Shown here: piece by piece, positions 1 through 8,736 of the stretch
Numbering within the stretch: the stretch's first letter is position 1
Layout: each line of letters starts with the position of its first letter
Translations under genes and position numbers: made by a program
Assembly (NCBI RefSeq): GCF_018383585.1
Contig: NZ_JAHAMK010000006.1
Span: 153,390-217,389, forward strand
Source: Microvirga sp. 3-52
Lineage (GTDB): Bacteria > Pseudomonadota > Alphaproteobacteria > Rhizobiales > Beijerinckiaceae
Direction: 5' to 3'
DNA length: 64,000 bases
The notes under the pieces: generated by a model
The model's input: only the letters and a program-made list of their open reading frames with translations
What the model was told of the DNA's origin: nothing
The model's database searches: none

Positions 1-528
1 GCGAAGCCCGATTTCGGCCCGTTGCGGCAATCCCTGCAGCGCGACGTGCCCGGCGCGACCCTCGACGATCATGCCCTCTGGGTCTCGCGGCTCTCGACCA
101 TGGCCAACACCATCATCGGCGTCGGGGTGTTTCTGGTGGCCCTGGTGCTCGTGGCCGCCGGCCTTGCCGTGATCTTTGCCACGAGAGGCGCCATGGCCGG
201 CAACCGGGAGGTGGTGGAGGTGCTTCATTTCGTCGGCGCGAACGACGATTTCATCGCCAAGGAATTCCAACGCCGCTTCTTCCGCCTTGGCCTGCGCGGC
301 AGCGCCATCGGGGCTGCCGCCGCCCTGATCCTCACCCTGATCCTGGGATTCGTGACCCGCTCCTGGCGGGCGAGCCCCACGGGCGACCAGCTCGAGGCGC
401 TCTTCGGCGCCTTCACCATCAGCTGGACCGGCTATGCGGTGGTCGTCCTCATAGCGCTGCTCGTCGCGCTCATCACCGGCATCGTCTCGCGCCTGACCGT
501 GAGACGCTTTCTTAACGAAAATGGTTGA
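1..528 (+). CDS. ftsX: cell division protein FtsX, C-terminal part (5' end outside window)
   Basis: The reading frame is open from the first base, so only the last 175 codons are seen. They hold three hydrophobic segments (about residues 37-60, 95-115 and 140-162 of the visible part). Between the first and second lies the stretch VVEVLHFVGANDDFIAKEF, typical of FtsX just before its third membrane helix. FtsX is the membrane partner of the ATPase FtsE; the complex controls cell-wall hydrolases at the division site. ftsE would be expected just left of the window. A YdcF-like gene and plsC follow on the same strand, an order I associate with this gene in Hyphomicrobiales. Family call is firm; the start cannot be seen. 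Confidence 0.88.
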   Translation, partial: AKPDFGPLRQSLQRDVPGATLDDHALWVSRLSTMANTIIGVGVFLVALVLVAAGLAVIFATRGAMAGNREVVEVLHFVGANDDFIAKEFQRRFFRLGLRGSAIGAAAALILTLILGFVTRSWRASPTGDQLEALFGAFTISWTGYAVVVLIALLVALITGIVSRLTVRRFLNENG

Positions 529-672
529 TGGTGACAGTTGACCGGGAAAAAGCGGGTTGCCTCTCCGTTGCCGCATTCTCCATTATTGTCGTCCAAGATG
601 ACCTCGCGAACGCAGAGTTGGGGTGCGACGGGCGCCATGGATTCCACAGAGGCCGTAGGCTGGGGCTGGACG

Positions 673-1377
673 ATGTCGGAATCGGCTAGGCACCCCGTGC
701 GACGGTCTCTGCTGAGCCGCCTGCTCACCCTCGGATTCTGGAGCTGCGTCGCGGCTCTGGTCGTCGGGTTCCTCGGCTTCCTGGGCTTCGTCTATCATCT
801 CGACCGGTTCGAGCAGACTCCCGAGACCCGGGCGGACGGCATCGTCGCCATGACCGGCGGCGCGCAGCGGATCGGCGACGCCATCGACCTTCTCGCCAAG
901 GGATACGCCAAGAGGCTCCTGATCTCCGGAGTCAACGAGAAGACCAGCCGGGATCAGATCGCCAATCTCAATCCGGGGCAGCGGCGGCTGTTCGATTGCT
1001 GCGTGGACCTGGATTACCGGGCCCGCAACACCATCGGCAACGCGATCGAGACGAGGCGCTGGGCCGAAGCGAATGGGTTCGACGCCATCATCGTGGTGAC
1101 CTCGAACTACCACATGCCGCGCACCCTGGTGGAGCTCGACCACGCCCTGCCGAACCTCCAGAAGATCCCCTATCCGGTCGCGGCGACCATCGATCCGCAC
1201 GATTGGTGGCACAATCCGGCCGTTGCCCGGGTGATCTTCACCGAATACCTGAAGTTCCTGGCCGTCTGGGTTCGGACCCGCTTCGAGGGCGACCCGGAGC
1301 GCTCCTCGGTGGCGAACATCATCAGCGGCGGGGCTCCCATCAGGGCGCAGGTCATCGCCGAGCCGCTCTGGCGCTAG
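673..1377 (+). CDS. YdcF/SanA-type DUF218 membrane protein
   Basis: This 234-residue protein has an N-terminal membrane anchor (about residues 18-40) and then a DUF218 domain. The domain begins with ADGIVAMTGGAQRIGDAI and later contains VVTSNYHMPRT, both typical of YdcF/SanA/ElyC proteins. These are envelope-facing proteins; E. coli relatives affect envelope integrity and lipid-carrier use, but the reaction is not settled. I chose the ATG at 673 because the anchor follows directly. The frame is open further upstream (ATG at 637), and that added stretch looks non-conserved. The gene lies between ftsX and plsC, which suggests an envelope role. Exact function is unknown. Confidence 0.8.
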   Translation: MSESARHPVRRSLLSRLLTLGFWSCVAALVVGFLGFLGFVYHLDRFEQTPETRADGIVAMTGGAQRIGDAIDLLAKGYAKRLLISGVNEKTSRDQIANLNPGQRRLFDCCVDLDYRARNTIGNAIETRRWAEANGFDAIIVVTSNYHMPRTLVELDHALPNLQKIPYPVAATIDPHDWWHNPAVARVIFTEYLKFLAVWVRTRFEGDPERSSVANIISGGAPIRAQVIAEPLWR

Positions 1378-1412
1378 AGCGCCAGGAAAAAACCCTCTAT
1401 GGTGTCTCACCC

Positions 1413-1436
1413 GCGGAGCCTCATGCTCCGCTTTTC
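1413..1436 (+). terminator. possible rho-independent terminator
   Basis: A 7-bp GC-only stem (GCGGAGC/GCTCCGC) with a 5-base loop is followed by TTTTCGTTTTC. It lies after the YdcF-like gene and ends only about 15 bases before the plsC start, so it may separate the two genes or attenuate read-through into plsC. Confidence 0.5.
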
Positions 1437-1450
1437 GTTTTCATGAAGCC

Positions 1451-2218
1451 ATGCTGATCGTCCGCTCCCTGCTGTTCAACGTCGCCTTCTACGCCAACCT
1501 GATCCTGTGGCTGATCATCCTGATCCCGGGCTTCCTGATGCCGCGCCGGGTGTTCATGGAACTGGTCAAGATGTGGGGCCGCACCTCCCTCTGGCTTCTG
1601 CGCGTGATCGCCGGAACCCGGGTCGTGATCACCGGCCGCGAGAAGATTCCGCCGGGCGGAGCCCTGGTGGCGGCCAAGCACCAGTCGTTCCTGGAAACCT
1701 TCGCCCTGGTGACGATCCTCGAGGACCCGACCTACATCCTGAAGCGCGAGCTGATGTGGATCCCTTTCTTCGGCTGGTATCTGGCCAAGGCGCGCTGCGT
1801 GCCTGTCGACCGCAAGGCGGGATCCCTGGCGCTGGTGCAGATGACGGCACGGGCGAAGGACGAGGCGCAGCACGGCCGCCAGATCATCATCTTTCCCGAG
1901 GGCACCCGCCGCGCGCCGGGCGCTCCCCCGGCGTACAAGTACGGCGTGGCGCATCTCTACCAGAATCTCGGCTTTCCGTGCATTCCGGTCGGCATGAATT
2001 CGGGCCTCTACTGGCCGCGCCGCCGGTTCATCCGCCGCCCGGGCACGGTGCGGATCGAGGTGCTCGACCCCATCGCCCCGGGCCTGCCGCGCGAGGCGTT
2101 CTTCGAGCGACTGCAGGAGCAAGTGGAGGGGTCCTCCAACCGGCTGCTGGAAGAGGGCCGAAAGGAACTCGGCCTCGGGCCCACGTCATCGTCGGAGGCC
2201 TCGCTGTCGAAGGCGTGA
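1451..2218 (+). CDS. plsC: 1-acyl-sn-glycerol-3-phosphate acyltransferase
   Basis: PlsC moves an acyl chain to lysophosphatidic acid, giving phosphatidic acid for membrane phospholipid synthesis. The 255-residue protein begins with a membrane segment (about residues 8-32). It carries the family motifs KHQSFLET (an HX4E variant of the usual HX4D catalytic motif), CVPVDRKAG, and FPEGTRRAPG for phosphate binding. Length is normal for the family. The HX4E form occurs in part of the family, so I do not read it as loss of activity. It stands downstream of the YdcF-like gene behind a possible terminator. Confidence 0.88.
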   Translation: MLIVRSLLFNVAFYANLILWLIILIPGFLMPRRVFMELVKMWGRTSLWLLRVIAGTRVVITGREKIPPGGALVAAKHQSFLETFALVTILEDPTYILKRELMWIPFFGWYLAKARCVPVDRKAGSLALVQMTARAKDEAQHGRQIIIFPEGTRRAPGAPPAYKYGVAHLYQNLGFPCIPVGMNSGLYWPRRRFIRRPGTVRIEVLDPIAPGLPREAFFERLQEQVEGSSNRLLEEGRKELGLGPTSSSEASLSKA

Positions 2219-2235
2219 CGGGATTCCCCACTCCA

Positions 2236-2342
2236 CGACATGGCCGTCCCCGGACGTGATCCGGGGATCAGTCCCGATCTCGATCCTGTGGAGCGCTGCA
2301 CTTTTCTTCATCGGGATCACCGGCACAGGGCCGGTGATGACG
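2236..2342 (+). repeat. palindromic intergenic repeat, family A (long form)
   Basis: About 107 bp bounded by two hairpin arms: CCCCGGACGTGATCCGGGG at the left and CACCGGCACAGGGCCGGTGATGACG at the right. The same plan occurs at 11024-11132, and shorter 90-91 bp relatives lie at 4655, 8578, 8737 and 15629. All sit between genes. Confidence 0.85.
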
Positions 2343-2404
2343 GGATTGGCACGAATACGGCTAAAAACCTCTCAAACCCAAGTCCAGCCAAGCTTTCAAC
2401 TGCC

Positions 2405-2437
2405 TTGACGACTCACCCGGCGATTCCTACATATAAG
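2405..2437 (+). promoter_or_regulatory. sigma-70-type promoter for the gene at 2443
   Basis: TTGACG at 2405-2410, a 17-base spacer and TACATA at 2428-2433 (or TATAAG just after) make a good housekeeping promoter. The predicted transcript start is within a few bases of the ATG at 2443, and no ribosome site precedes that ATG. Translation may therefore be leaderless. Confidence 0.5.
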
Positions 2438-2442
2438 AACAT

Positions 2443-2877
2443 ATGGCGAACAAACGAACCATATCCTGGAATGCGGCCATGCGGGATCTCCGCAACGACC
2501 GAATGCGGAGGGCTGGCGTGCGTGAGGAAAGGCTACGGGCGACCGCTGGGCTTCGCTCCTCTTCGACCTTGAGTTCCTGGCGCGGCCGTTCGGGACGCCG
2601 CTACATCGTCGGCGTGCATCCGCTGAACGAGACCGAGCTTCTCGAGGTCACCGACGCGGTCATTCTTGCCGTGAAGCGGGACCGGACCGGCAACGGCATC
2701 GTTGTCGATGCCGCCATGGCGGCATCCGATCCGAGCGAGCAGACCCGGATGCGCTGGCTCGCCAAGGTTCAGGGCCTGGGCGCCACCGAACTCCACATCC
2801 ATCGCCTTGCCGCAACAGAAGACGACCGCCGGGCGATCTTCGAGGACCTACGCGAGAACGAAACTCAGGATTCCTGA
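2443..2877 (+). CDS. hypothetical protein, 144 residues
   Basis: I do not recognise this protein. The first 45 residues are basic and look disordered; the rest (from about residue 47, RYIVGVHPLNETELLEVTDA) looks like a small alpha/beta domain ending in an acidic tail. It has no signal peptide or membrane segment, so it is probably cytosolic. A clear sigma-70 promoter lies directly upstream. The last 13 bases overlap the end of the convergent ChaC gene. Coding is supported by the promoter placement and by even, GC-rich codon use; function is unknown. Confidence 0.6.
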   Translation: MANKRTISWNAAMRDLRNDRMRRAGVREERLRATAGLRSSSTLSSWRGRSGRRYIVGVHPLNETELLEVTDAVILAVKRDRTGNGIVVDAAMAASDPSEQTRMRWLAKVQGLGATELHIHRLAATEDDRRAIFEDLRENETQDS

Positions 2878-3401
2878 TCGAGCGCGTCGACGACCCGATG
2901 CAGCAGGGGATCGACCACGTGCATGCCGATGAGATGCTCGTAGGTCGAACGCACGTAATCGGGATTGCGCCCGGAGATGCCCTGCCCCTGGCGCACCAGC
3001 CTCAGGACCTCTTTATAGGACAGCCTGCCCGCATATTGCCCATGGTTGCGATCGACCACATAGGCGAGCGCGCGGATCCGGCGCGCATCGGCCAGTCGCA
3101 CGGGCAGATGCCTTTCCAGATAGACCGATGTGATCTGCTCGCGCTCGCGCAGATACTGGATTGTGGCCTCGGCTTCCTCGGGCGCAACCCGGAAGGCCAC
3201 CCCGTGGCAGCGCCCGCCCCGGTCGAGCCCCAGGACCAGGCCCGGATGCTCCGGCGTTCCGCGATGAACGTGGGAGAAGACGCACAAGGACCGGTGATAG
3301 CCGTAGAGATGGGCGTGGACCCGTTCGACAAAGGGAAAGCCCGGTCGCCACATGAGCGAGCCGTAGCCGAAAACCCATAAATCCTCCGTCAGGTCCCTCA
3401 T
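2865..3401 (-). CDS. ChaC-type gamma-glutamylcyclotransferase
   Basis: ChaC enzymes cleave glutathione to 5-oxoproline and Cys-Gly in the cytosol. The 178-residue protein starts with the family signature WVFGYGSLMWRPGFPF (about residues 9-24). It has the catalytic glutamate region YLREREQITSVYLER and the RRIRALAYVV strand. Length fits the ChaC subfamily rather than the longer GGCT family. It is a single gene, convergent with the hypothetical gene at 2443 and overlapping it by 13 bp. Confidence 0.88.
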   Translation of the reverse strand: MRDLTEDLWVFGYGSLMWRPGFPFVERVHAHLYGYHRSLCVFSHVHRGTPEHPGLVLGLDRGGRCHGVAFRVAPEEAEATIQYLREREQITSVYLERHLPVRLADARRIRALAYVVDRNHGQYAGRLSYKEVLRLVRQGQGISGRNPDYVRSTYEHLIGMHVVDPLLHRVVDALDQES

Positions 3402-3438
3402 GCCGCCCCCGCCCGAACCTTGCCCGCATCGGGCCTAT

Positions 3439-3550
3439 AGCATCGAACCCAAAACTGGGAACCACTTTTGGGACTGAATTCGATACTTGTCTTTCGATGA
3501 GCCCATCGTCTCGCGGAAAAGTGGGGTCCCCCTTTTCCGCACGAGGCGCT
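3439..3550. repeat. palindromic intergenic repeat, family C (two-hairpin form)
   Basis: The first unit is AGCATCGAACCCAAAACTGG...CCACTTTTGGG...CGATAC. The second unit pairs GCGGAAAAGTGGG with CCCTTTTCCGC. Related copies lie at 12454, 33057, 46267 and 59338. Confidence 0.8.
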
Positions 3551-3588
3551 AAGCAGTTAGAAAGCACCAGCACAACAGGAGATCGCGC

Positions 3589-4641
3589 ATGGATCAGGCC
3601 GCCCCGACGGGGAATGTTCGCCGCAGTCGTTTCTGGCTCTACACGCCCTTCGTTCTGCTGCTCCTCCTCGCCATCGCCTGGAGCATCGCCTGGTTCGTGA
3701 TCCGCAGCCGCACGACGGAGGCGCTCGACGGCTGGATCGCCGCGGAGGCGAGAAGCGGACGGCAATGGACATGCGGCGACCGCACCATCGTCGGCTATCC
3801 GTTCCGCATCGAGGTGATCTGCAACACCCTCGACCTGAAGCGAGGAGCGGTGTCCGCCTCCTTCGGGCGCACCGAGGCGGTCGCTCAGGTCTATCAGCCC
3901 CGCCGCATCATCACGGAGGTGGCCGGCCCCTTGCGCGTCACGGACGGGACCGTGACCGTCGATGGCGGCTGGGATCTCCTGCAGGCCAGCATCCATGTCT
4001 CGCAGAGCGGGCTGCAGCGCCTGTCGCTGGCCGCCGATGCGCCCAAGGTCACGATCACCGGCCTTGGCGGCGGCGAGATTTTCGGATCGGGCAAGCACCT
4101 GGAGCTTCATGTGCGGCCGAACCCTTCGAGGCGGGCCGAACTCGCGGGCGACGTGGCGGCCTCGGTGACGGAGGCGCGGATTCCCATCCTCGATGCCCTG
4201 GTCGGCGGCGCGGAGCCCACCAACCTGAACATGGATGTCACCGTGACCCAGGCCGACGGCTTCAAGGGCGGCACCATCGCCGAGGAGCTGGAGCTGTGGC
4301 GCAAGGCGAACGGCAAGCTCGAGATCCTCATGCTCTCGGCCGCCAAGGGCCCCCGCCAGATCGAGACCAAGGGCGAGCTGCGCATCGACGATCAGCACCG
4401 GCCCGCAGGGCAGCTCACGATCGCGGCCGCAGGCCTCGACGGCCTTCTGGGCAACCTGACCGGCGGGCGTGTCGGCGGCAACCTTTTAGGGATGCTGCTG
4501 GGACAGGGACCACGCTCCAATGCGGCTCAGCCCAATGCGAAGCCTCAGCTCGCGTTCCTGCCGCCGCTGCGCCTCGAGAACGGCTTTCTCGCCATGGGCC
4601 CCTTCGTGATCCCGAACGTGAGGCTGCAGCCGCTCTATTGA
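3589..4641 (+). CDS. DUF2125 domain protein, membrane-anchored
   Basis: This 350-residue protein has one N-terminal membrane helix (about residues 17-40) and a long, beta-rich, probably periplasmic part. Residues 55-75 read WTCGDRTIVGYPFRIEVIC, the usual opening of DUF2125, including the two cysteines. Such proteins are found in Alphaproteobacteria and look like relatives of AsmA-type envelope proteins; their role is not established. It stands alone, flanked by palindromic repeats on both sides. The start at 3589 is the ATG directly ahead of the membrane helix. Confidence 0.8.
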   Translation: MDQAAPTGNVRRSRFWLYTPFVLLLLLAIAWSIAWFVIRSRTTEALDGWIAAEARSGRQWTCGDRTIVGYPFRIEVICNTLDLKRGAVSASFGRTEAVAQVYQPRRIITEVAGPLRVTDGTVTVDGGWDLLQASIHVSQSGLQRLSLAADAPKVTITGLGGGEIFGSGKHLELHVRPNPSRRAELAGDVAASVTEARIPILDALVGGAEPTNLNMDVTVTQADGFKGGTIAEELELWRKANGKLEILMLSAAKGPRQIETKGELRIDDQHRPAGQLTIAAAGLDGLLGNLTGGRVGGNLLGMLLGQGPRSNAAQPNAKPQLAFLPPLRLENGFLAMGPFVIPNVRLQPLY

Positions 4642-4654
4642 TGCCCTCCCGCCT

Positions 4655-4745
4655 CGTCATGACCGGCCTTGTGCCGGTGATCTCGCGTCGGTAAAGCGCG
4701 GCGATTCAAGCAATCGGGATGGCCGGGACAGGCCCGGCCATGACG
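4655..4745. repeat. palindromic intergenic repeat, family A (91-bp form)
   Basis: Left arm CACCGGC-type hairpin (ATGACCGGCCTTGTGCCGGT), right arm GGCCGGGACAGGCCCGGCC, bounded by CGTCATG and CATGACG. It is the same plan as 8578, 8737 and 15629. Confidence 0.85.
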
Positions 4746-4754
4746 AGGGCGGAT

Positions 4755-4854
4755 GTCATTCCCGTCCGGAGCGTCAGCGGAGGGGAAGGGAACTCATCAA
4801 TTTAGCGCCTGATCGTGGATCCCCTTCCCGGTCCTGCGGACCGCCGGGGATGAC
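4755..4854. repeat. intergenic repeat, family B
   Basis: It begins GTCATTCCCGTCCGGAG, contains GGGGAAGGGAAC and ends GGGGATGAC. A shorter relative with the same ends lies at 10947-11015. Confidence 0.6.
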
Positions 4855-4865
4855 AAGGGTTCCAA

Positions 4866-5816
4866 CTAAGCCTTGTCGTCCCTCCGGCGGCCGAAATCCG
4901 GCTCGGGGGTTTCCTGGCCCGACGAGATGATGCCGCGCCGGATGGCCCGGGTGCGGGTGAAGAGATCGAAGAGCTTGTCACCCTCGCCCCAGCGGATGGC
5001 ACGGGCCAGAAGCGCGATGTCCTCGTTGAGGCGACCCAGCATCTCCAGCACGGCTTCCCGGTTGTGCAGGAAGACGTCGCGCCACATGGTCGGGTCGGAC
5101 GCCGCGATGCGGGTGAAATCGCGGAAGCCGCCGGCGGAGAACTTGATCACTTCGCCCTGCGTGACGGTCTCCAGATCCGCCGCCGTTCCGACGATGTTGT
5201 AGGCGATCAGGTGCGGCACATGGCTGGTGATGGCAAGCACCAGGTCATGATGGTGCGCGCTCATCACCTCCACGTTGGAGCCCATGGCCTCCCAGAAGGC
5301 GCGCACGCGCTCGACGGCCGTCTCGTCCGTGCCCTCCGGCGGCGTGAGAATGCACCAGCGATTGTGGAAGAGGATCGCAAAGCCGGCATCCGGCCCCGAA
5401 TGCTCCGTGCCCGCCACCGGATGGGCCGGGACGAAGGCCACGCCTTCGGGCAGATGCGGCTGCACCTGACCCACGACGGAGGCCTTCACCGAGCCCACGT
5501 CCGACACGATGCAGCCGGGCTTCAGACCCGGCCTCATGGCCTCGGCCACGGCTCCGCAGACCCCGACCGGCACGCATAGGATCACGAGATCCGCATCCCG
5601 CACGCCCGCAGCCGCGTCGGTGGTGGCCTCGTCGACAATCCCGAGTTCCCGCACCCGTTGGACCACCGCCTCGCTCGCATCGACGGCCACGACGGTGCAC
5701 GCGAGATTGAGATGCCGGCTAGCGCGGGCGATCGACGAGCCGATCAGGCCGAGACCGATGAGGGCGACGCGCTCGAAGAGCGGCGTCTCACGGGGAGGAC
5801 CGAGACGCTCAGGCAT
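4866..5816 (-). CDS. tyrC: prephenate/arogenate dehydrogenase, TyrC type
   Basis: This NAD(P)-dependent enzyme oxidises prephenate (or arogenate) on the way to tyrosine. The N-terminal Rossmann motif is [16 protein letters not shown] (about residues 17-32). Later come [11 protein letters not shown] and [12 protein letters not shown], the substrate-binding signature with its catalytic histidine, and [13 protein letters not shown]. The 316-residue length is normal. I chose the ATG at 5816, which overlaps the end of hisC by 8 bp and suggests translational coupling. With the upstream hisC and chorismate mutase genes it forms a tyrosine-pathway operon. Confidence 0.9.
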   Translation of the reverse strand: MPERLGPPRETPLFERVALIGLGLIGSSIARASRHLNLACTVVAVDASEAVVQRVRELGIVDEATTDAAAGVRDADLVILCVPVGVCGAVAEAMRPGLKPGCIVSDVGSVKASVVGQVQPHLPEGVAFVPAHPVAGTEHSGPDAGFAILFHNRWCILTPPEGTDETAVERVRAFWEAMGSNVEVMSAHHHDLVLAITSHVPHLIAYNIVGTAADLETVTQGEVIKFSAGGFRDFTRIAASDPTMWRDVFLHNREAVLEMLGRLNEDIALLARAIRWGEGDKLFDLFTRTRAIRRGIISSGQETPEPDFGRRRDDKA

Positions 5817-6909
5817 TTTTCTCACCCATGAAATCACGCAACGCCGCCACCACGAGACCGTTCGCCTCCTCGTCGCCCACGGTCAGGCGCAGGGCGTCGG
5901 GCAGGCCGTAAGCATCGATCCGGCGCAGGATCAGGCCGCGGCCGGAAAGGAAGGCATCCGCGTCCTTGGCCGTTTTGCCGGGCACTTGCGGGAAATGGAT
6001 CAGCAGGAAGTTGCCGACGCTCGGCGTGACCTTCAGGCCCAGGGCCCCGATCTCGCGGGTGAGCCAGGCGAGCCATGTCTCGTTGTGCTCGACCGCCTTG
6101 GCGATATGGGCCTCGTCCTGGATTGCCGCGATGCCGGCCGCCATGGCCGGGCCGCTGACATTGAACGGGCCCCGAATGCGATTGACCGCGTCGGTGATAT
6201 GGGGGGGCGCTACCATCCAGCCGAGACGCAGATTGGCGAGGCCGTAGATCTTCGAGAAGGTGCGGGTCATCACCACGTTCTCGGAGGTGGCGACGAGTTC
6301 GAGGCCCGACTCGTAGTCGTTGCGGCGGACATATTCCGCGTAGGCCGCGTCCAGCACCAGCACCACATGGGGCGGCAGCCCCGCGTGCAGGCGCTTCACC
6401 TCGTCGAACGGGATATAGGTGCCGGTCGGGTTGTTGGGGTTGGCGAGGAAGACGATCCTGGTCTTGTCCGTCACGCGGCTGAGGATCGCGTCCACATCGG
6501 TGCGGAGATCCTTCTCGGGTGCCACGACGGGCGTACCGCCGGCGGCCAGGATGGCGATGCGGTAGACCAGGAAGCCATGCTCGGTGAAGATGCCCTCGTC
6601 GCCCGGACCCACATAGGCATGGGTGATCAGAGCCAGCAACTCGTCCGAGCCCGCGCCGCAGATGATCCGGTTGGGATCGAGCCCGTACCGGGCCGCGATC
6701 GCCTCGCGCAGCCGGGTGGCCGCTCCGTCCGGGTAGAGCTCGAGATGATCGAAGGTCCGGATCGCCTCGGCGGCCTTCGGCGAGGGGCCGAGCGGGGTCT
6801 CGTTCGAGGAGAGCTTGTAGACCTTGGCAACCCCTGCGGCCTTGCTCTTGCCGGGCACATAGGCGTCGATCTGCATCACGCCGGGACGGGGTTGGGGACG
6901 AGCGGACAT
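5809..6909 (-). CDS. hisC: histidinol-phosphate aminotransferase
   Basis: HisC is a PLP enzyme that makes histidinol phosphate. In this context it probably also transaminates prephenate or hydroxyphenylpyruvate for aromatic amino acids, which is inference from the neighbours. The 366-residue protein has [12 protein letters not shown] near the N-terminus, [13 protein letters not shown], and the PLP lysine in [16 protein letters not shown]. It lies 52 bp after the chorismate mutase gene and overlaps tyrC by 8 bp. Length and motifs are normal. Confidence 0.92.
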   Translation of the reverse strand: MSARPQPRPGVMQIDAYVPGKSKAAGVAKVYKLSSNETPLGPSPKAAEAIRTFDHLELYPDGAATRLREAIAARYGLDPNRIICGAGSDELLALITHAYVGPGDEGIFTEHGFLVYRIAILAAGGTPVVAPEKDLRTDVDAILSRVTDKTRIVFLANPNNPTGTYIPFDEVKRLHAGLPPHVVLVLDAAYAEYVRRNDYESGLELVATSENVVMTRTFSKIYGLANLRLGWMVAPPHITDAVNRIRGPFNVSGPAMAAGIAAIQDEAHIAKAVEHNETWLAWLTREIGALGLKVTPSVGNFLLIHFPQVPGKTAKDADAFLSGRGLILRRIDAYGLPDALRLTVGDEEANGLVVAALRDFMGEKNA

Positions 6910-6961
6910 CTTGACTTCCTAGCAATCAACCAATGAGAGAGGCTCTAGCGCAGGTCGGATT

Positions 6962-7801
6962 TCATTTCACGCGGAAACGTTCGGCATGGCTGCCGATCTC
7001 GACCAGCTGGGCGAGGCTGGCGCCCGCCTTGGTCAGGGCCTGGCGCAGCTGAGTGGGCTCGACCGTGCCGGGCACGGCGATGAGCTCGGAGAGGCCGTTG
7101 GTGTCGGCCGCGCTCGCCACCACCTCTCCGCCGAGCTGCGTCAACGCCTCGTTGGCACCCCTGTGCCAGCGCTCGAACTGGGCGGCATAGAGCACCACGT
7201 CGCGCACGGCCGCATCGGTCAGGGGCTTCGACATGACGAAGACCGGGGTGCCGGCCGGATGGTCGGGCCGCTCGATGAACGGCAGGCGTGCGATGATCTT
7301 CGGGCGGCGCTTGTCGGCCAGCGTGCGCCACCAGGCCCCGCTCGTCGCCCCCTGGTCGAGCCGGAAGATGCCGAGATCGCCGCGGGAGGAAGCGACCGCC
7401 TCGATCACCGCCGCCGCGCTCGGATGGGTGATGTAGGGCACCGTGAAGCCGAAATGGAACCGGGCCGAGTCGCGCATGGGCGCATCACCCGCCGAGACAT
7501 CGGCATGAACGGAATAATTGGACTGGACATAGGTGAAGGTGCCGATGATCACCCTCCAGATGCTCTCCACCGTGTCGAGCGGGAGCAGCCCCTCGTGGCG
7601 CTCGGCCAGGGCCTTCATCATCGAGGCCTCGCGTCCGGGGCGGAACGCGGAGCTCAGGCCCGCCTGGGAGGCCTTCTTCGAAGCGATCAGCCGGTCGATG
7701 ATGGTGCCGCGCTCCATGAGCAGCCGGTGCATGGCCTCGTCGATACGGTCGATCTCCTGGCGCAGATCGGCAAGGGACGGAGCGGGCTTCTCGGCGGACA
7801 T
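6962..7801 (-). CDS. chorismate mutase with extra C-terminal domain
   Basis: The first 95 residues form an AroQ-type chorismate mutase helical bundle (LADLRQEIDRIDEAMHRLL, then the basic FRPGREASMMKAL stretch). It converts chorismate to prephenate. The remaining 180 residues are not part of a stand-alone mutase. They include GDLGIFRLDQGATSGAWW and a C-terminal stretch (about 190-279) resembling an ACT-like regulatory fold. I see no prephenate dehydratase T-R-F motif, so I do not call it PheA. It is first in the tyrosine operon with hisC and tyrC; the extra domain may sense an amino acid. Confidence 0.8.
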   Translation of the reverse strand: MSAEKPAPSLADLRQEIDRIDEAMHRLLMERGTIIDRLIASKKASQAGLSSAFRPGREASMMKALAERHEGLLPLDTVESIWRVIIGTFTYVQSNYSVHADVSAGDAPMRDSARFHFGFTVPYITHPSAAAVIEAVASSRGDLGIFRLDQGATSGAWWRTLADKRRPKIIARLPFIERPDHPAGTPVFVMSKPLTDAAVRDVVLYAAQFERWHRGANEALTQLGGEVVASAADTNGLSELIAVPGTVEPTQLRQALTKAGASLAQLVEIGSHAERFRVK

Positions 7802-7845
7802 GGGCTAAAATCCTCGGGTCGGGCTCATCATTGGCACACACCTAG

Positions 7846-7953
7846 CCCTCATCCTGAGGAGGACCGCAAGGTCCGTCTCGAAGGATCGGGGCGTCTCGCG
7901 AGAGCCCTGGATCCTCCTTCGAGACGGCGCTCCGCGCCTCCTCAGGATGAGGG
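7846..7953. repeat. large inverted repeat, family D
   Basis: Outer arms CCCTCATCCTGAGGAGG and CCTCCTCAGGATGAGGG are perfect inverted copies. Inner arms CCGTCTCGAAGGATC and GATCCTCCTTCGAGACGG nearly match. The whole 108 bp could fold into one long hairpin. It lies upstream of the chorismate mutase gene. A scrap of the outer arm (TCAGGATGAGGA) is seen near 15780. Confidence 0.8.
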
Positions 7954-8505
7954 AGAGATTGATGAGCCAGCCTCTCAAGTCGGGGGCCCTTCTTTGACGG
8001 TTTTGGCTCGGCTTGTCATCACCGATTGCGCAACGGGTTCGCGGGCAGGTCCGCGCATGCGGGAGCGTTCACGCCCGTTCGGAGCGAGTGGCTTCCGGCC
8101 GGTCCTGGCTTGGTCTCGGAAGTCGAGGGAAGCGCGGGACGTGGATGTGCCTCGCCGCTCCAGCGGAGCGCGCGAAGGGAGTCGGGACGGGAGATCCGCC
8201 CGGACGGGAAGCCAACCCGCCTCCCGCGCACGGCTTTTCGGCCCTGAGCCTCGCGCTCCAGCCCGTCAGGGACGAACCCTCAGAGGGCGCTACGGCGCGG
8301 CTTGTCGCGCAGCCCCAGGTGCGCCGGTGCCGGCGAGGCTTGGAAGGCCAGAGACAGGCGCCTGCCCGAACAGGTCGTCTGCCCTGCATCCTCCACTCAG
8401 GCCCCTGACTGCCAGAGGGTGCGACTCCCCTGACCTGTCAGAACCGTATCCGGTCTCCTTCGACCGACGCCTCGGGCGCGTCCCTCGTGAGACCAGACCT
8501 CCAAC
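7954..8505. other. gene-poor GC-rich stretch downstream of the SOS promoter
   Basis: No frame here has a convincing start, ribosome site or protein-like composition. The minus-strand frames are rich in Arg, Pro, Gly and Ser and look like shadow reading of GC-rich DNA. The stretch would be the body of any RNA made from the LexA-box promoter at 8506-8549. It may hold a small RNA or a decayed gene. Confidence 0.4.
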
Positions 8506-8549
8506 CCATAGCCAAGCTTAGGACGATTGTCAAGAACAAAGCGAGAACA
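8506..8549 (-). promoter_or_regulatory. LexA (SOS) box with sigma-70 promoter, reading leftward
   Basis: The plus strand reads GAACAAAGCGAGAAC at 8535-8549, a perfect GAAC-N7-GAAC alphaproteobacterial LexA box. On the minus strand it abuts TTGACA at 8534-8529, followed after 18 bases by TATGGG. A repressor bound here would block that promoter. The nearest plus-strand gene (metX) is about 580 bp away, so the leftward direction is favoured. Confidence 0.6.
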
Positions 8550-8577
8550 TAACATCTCACCTGATCACACACTCCCC

Positions 8578-8667
8578 GTCATCGCCGGCCTCGTGCGGGT
8601 GATCCCGATCGGACGAGCGCTGCGCCTCACCGCATCGGGATGGCCGGGTCAAGCCCGGCCATGACGG
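8578..8667. repeat. palindromic intergenic repeat, family A
   Basis: 90 bp from CGTCATCGCCGGCCTCG to GGCCATGACG, with a right arm GGCCGGGTCAAGCCCGGCC. It lies 70 bp before a second copy. Confidence 0.85.
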
Positions 8668-8736
8668 CAGGAGCGGGGGTGCGAGTGGATGATGGGCAAC
8701 GCCGGATGAGCCGCGGCCTTCCGCTTCTCCCTCCGA

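Noticed and set aside
6962..7801. Calling the chorismate mutase gene a bifunctional PheA
   Set aside because: The C-terminal half lacks the conserved prephenate dehydratase threonine-arginine-phenylalanine motif.
8438..8510. 23-codon minus-strand frame near the SOS promoter
   Set aside because: Its ATG overlaps the -10 element, so it would not be on the transcript as predicted.
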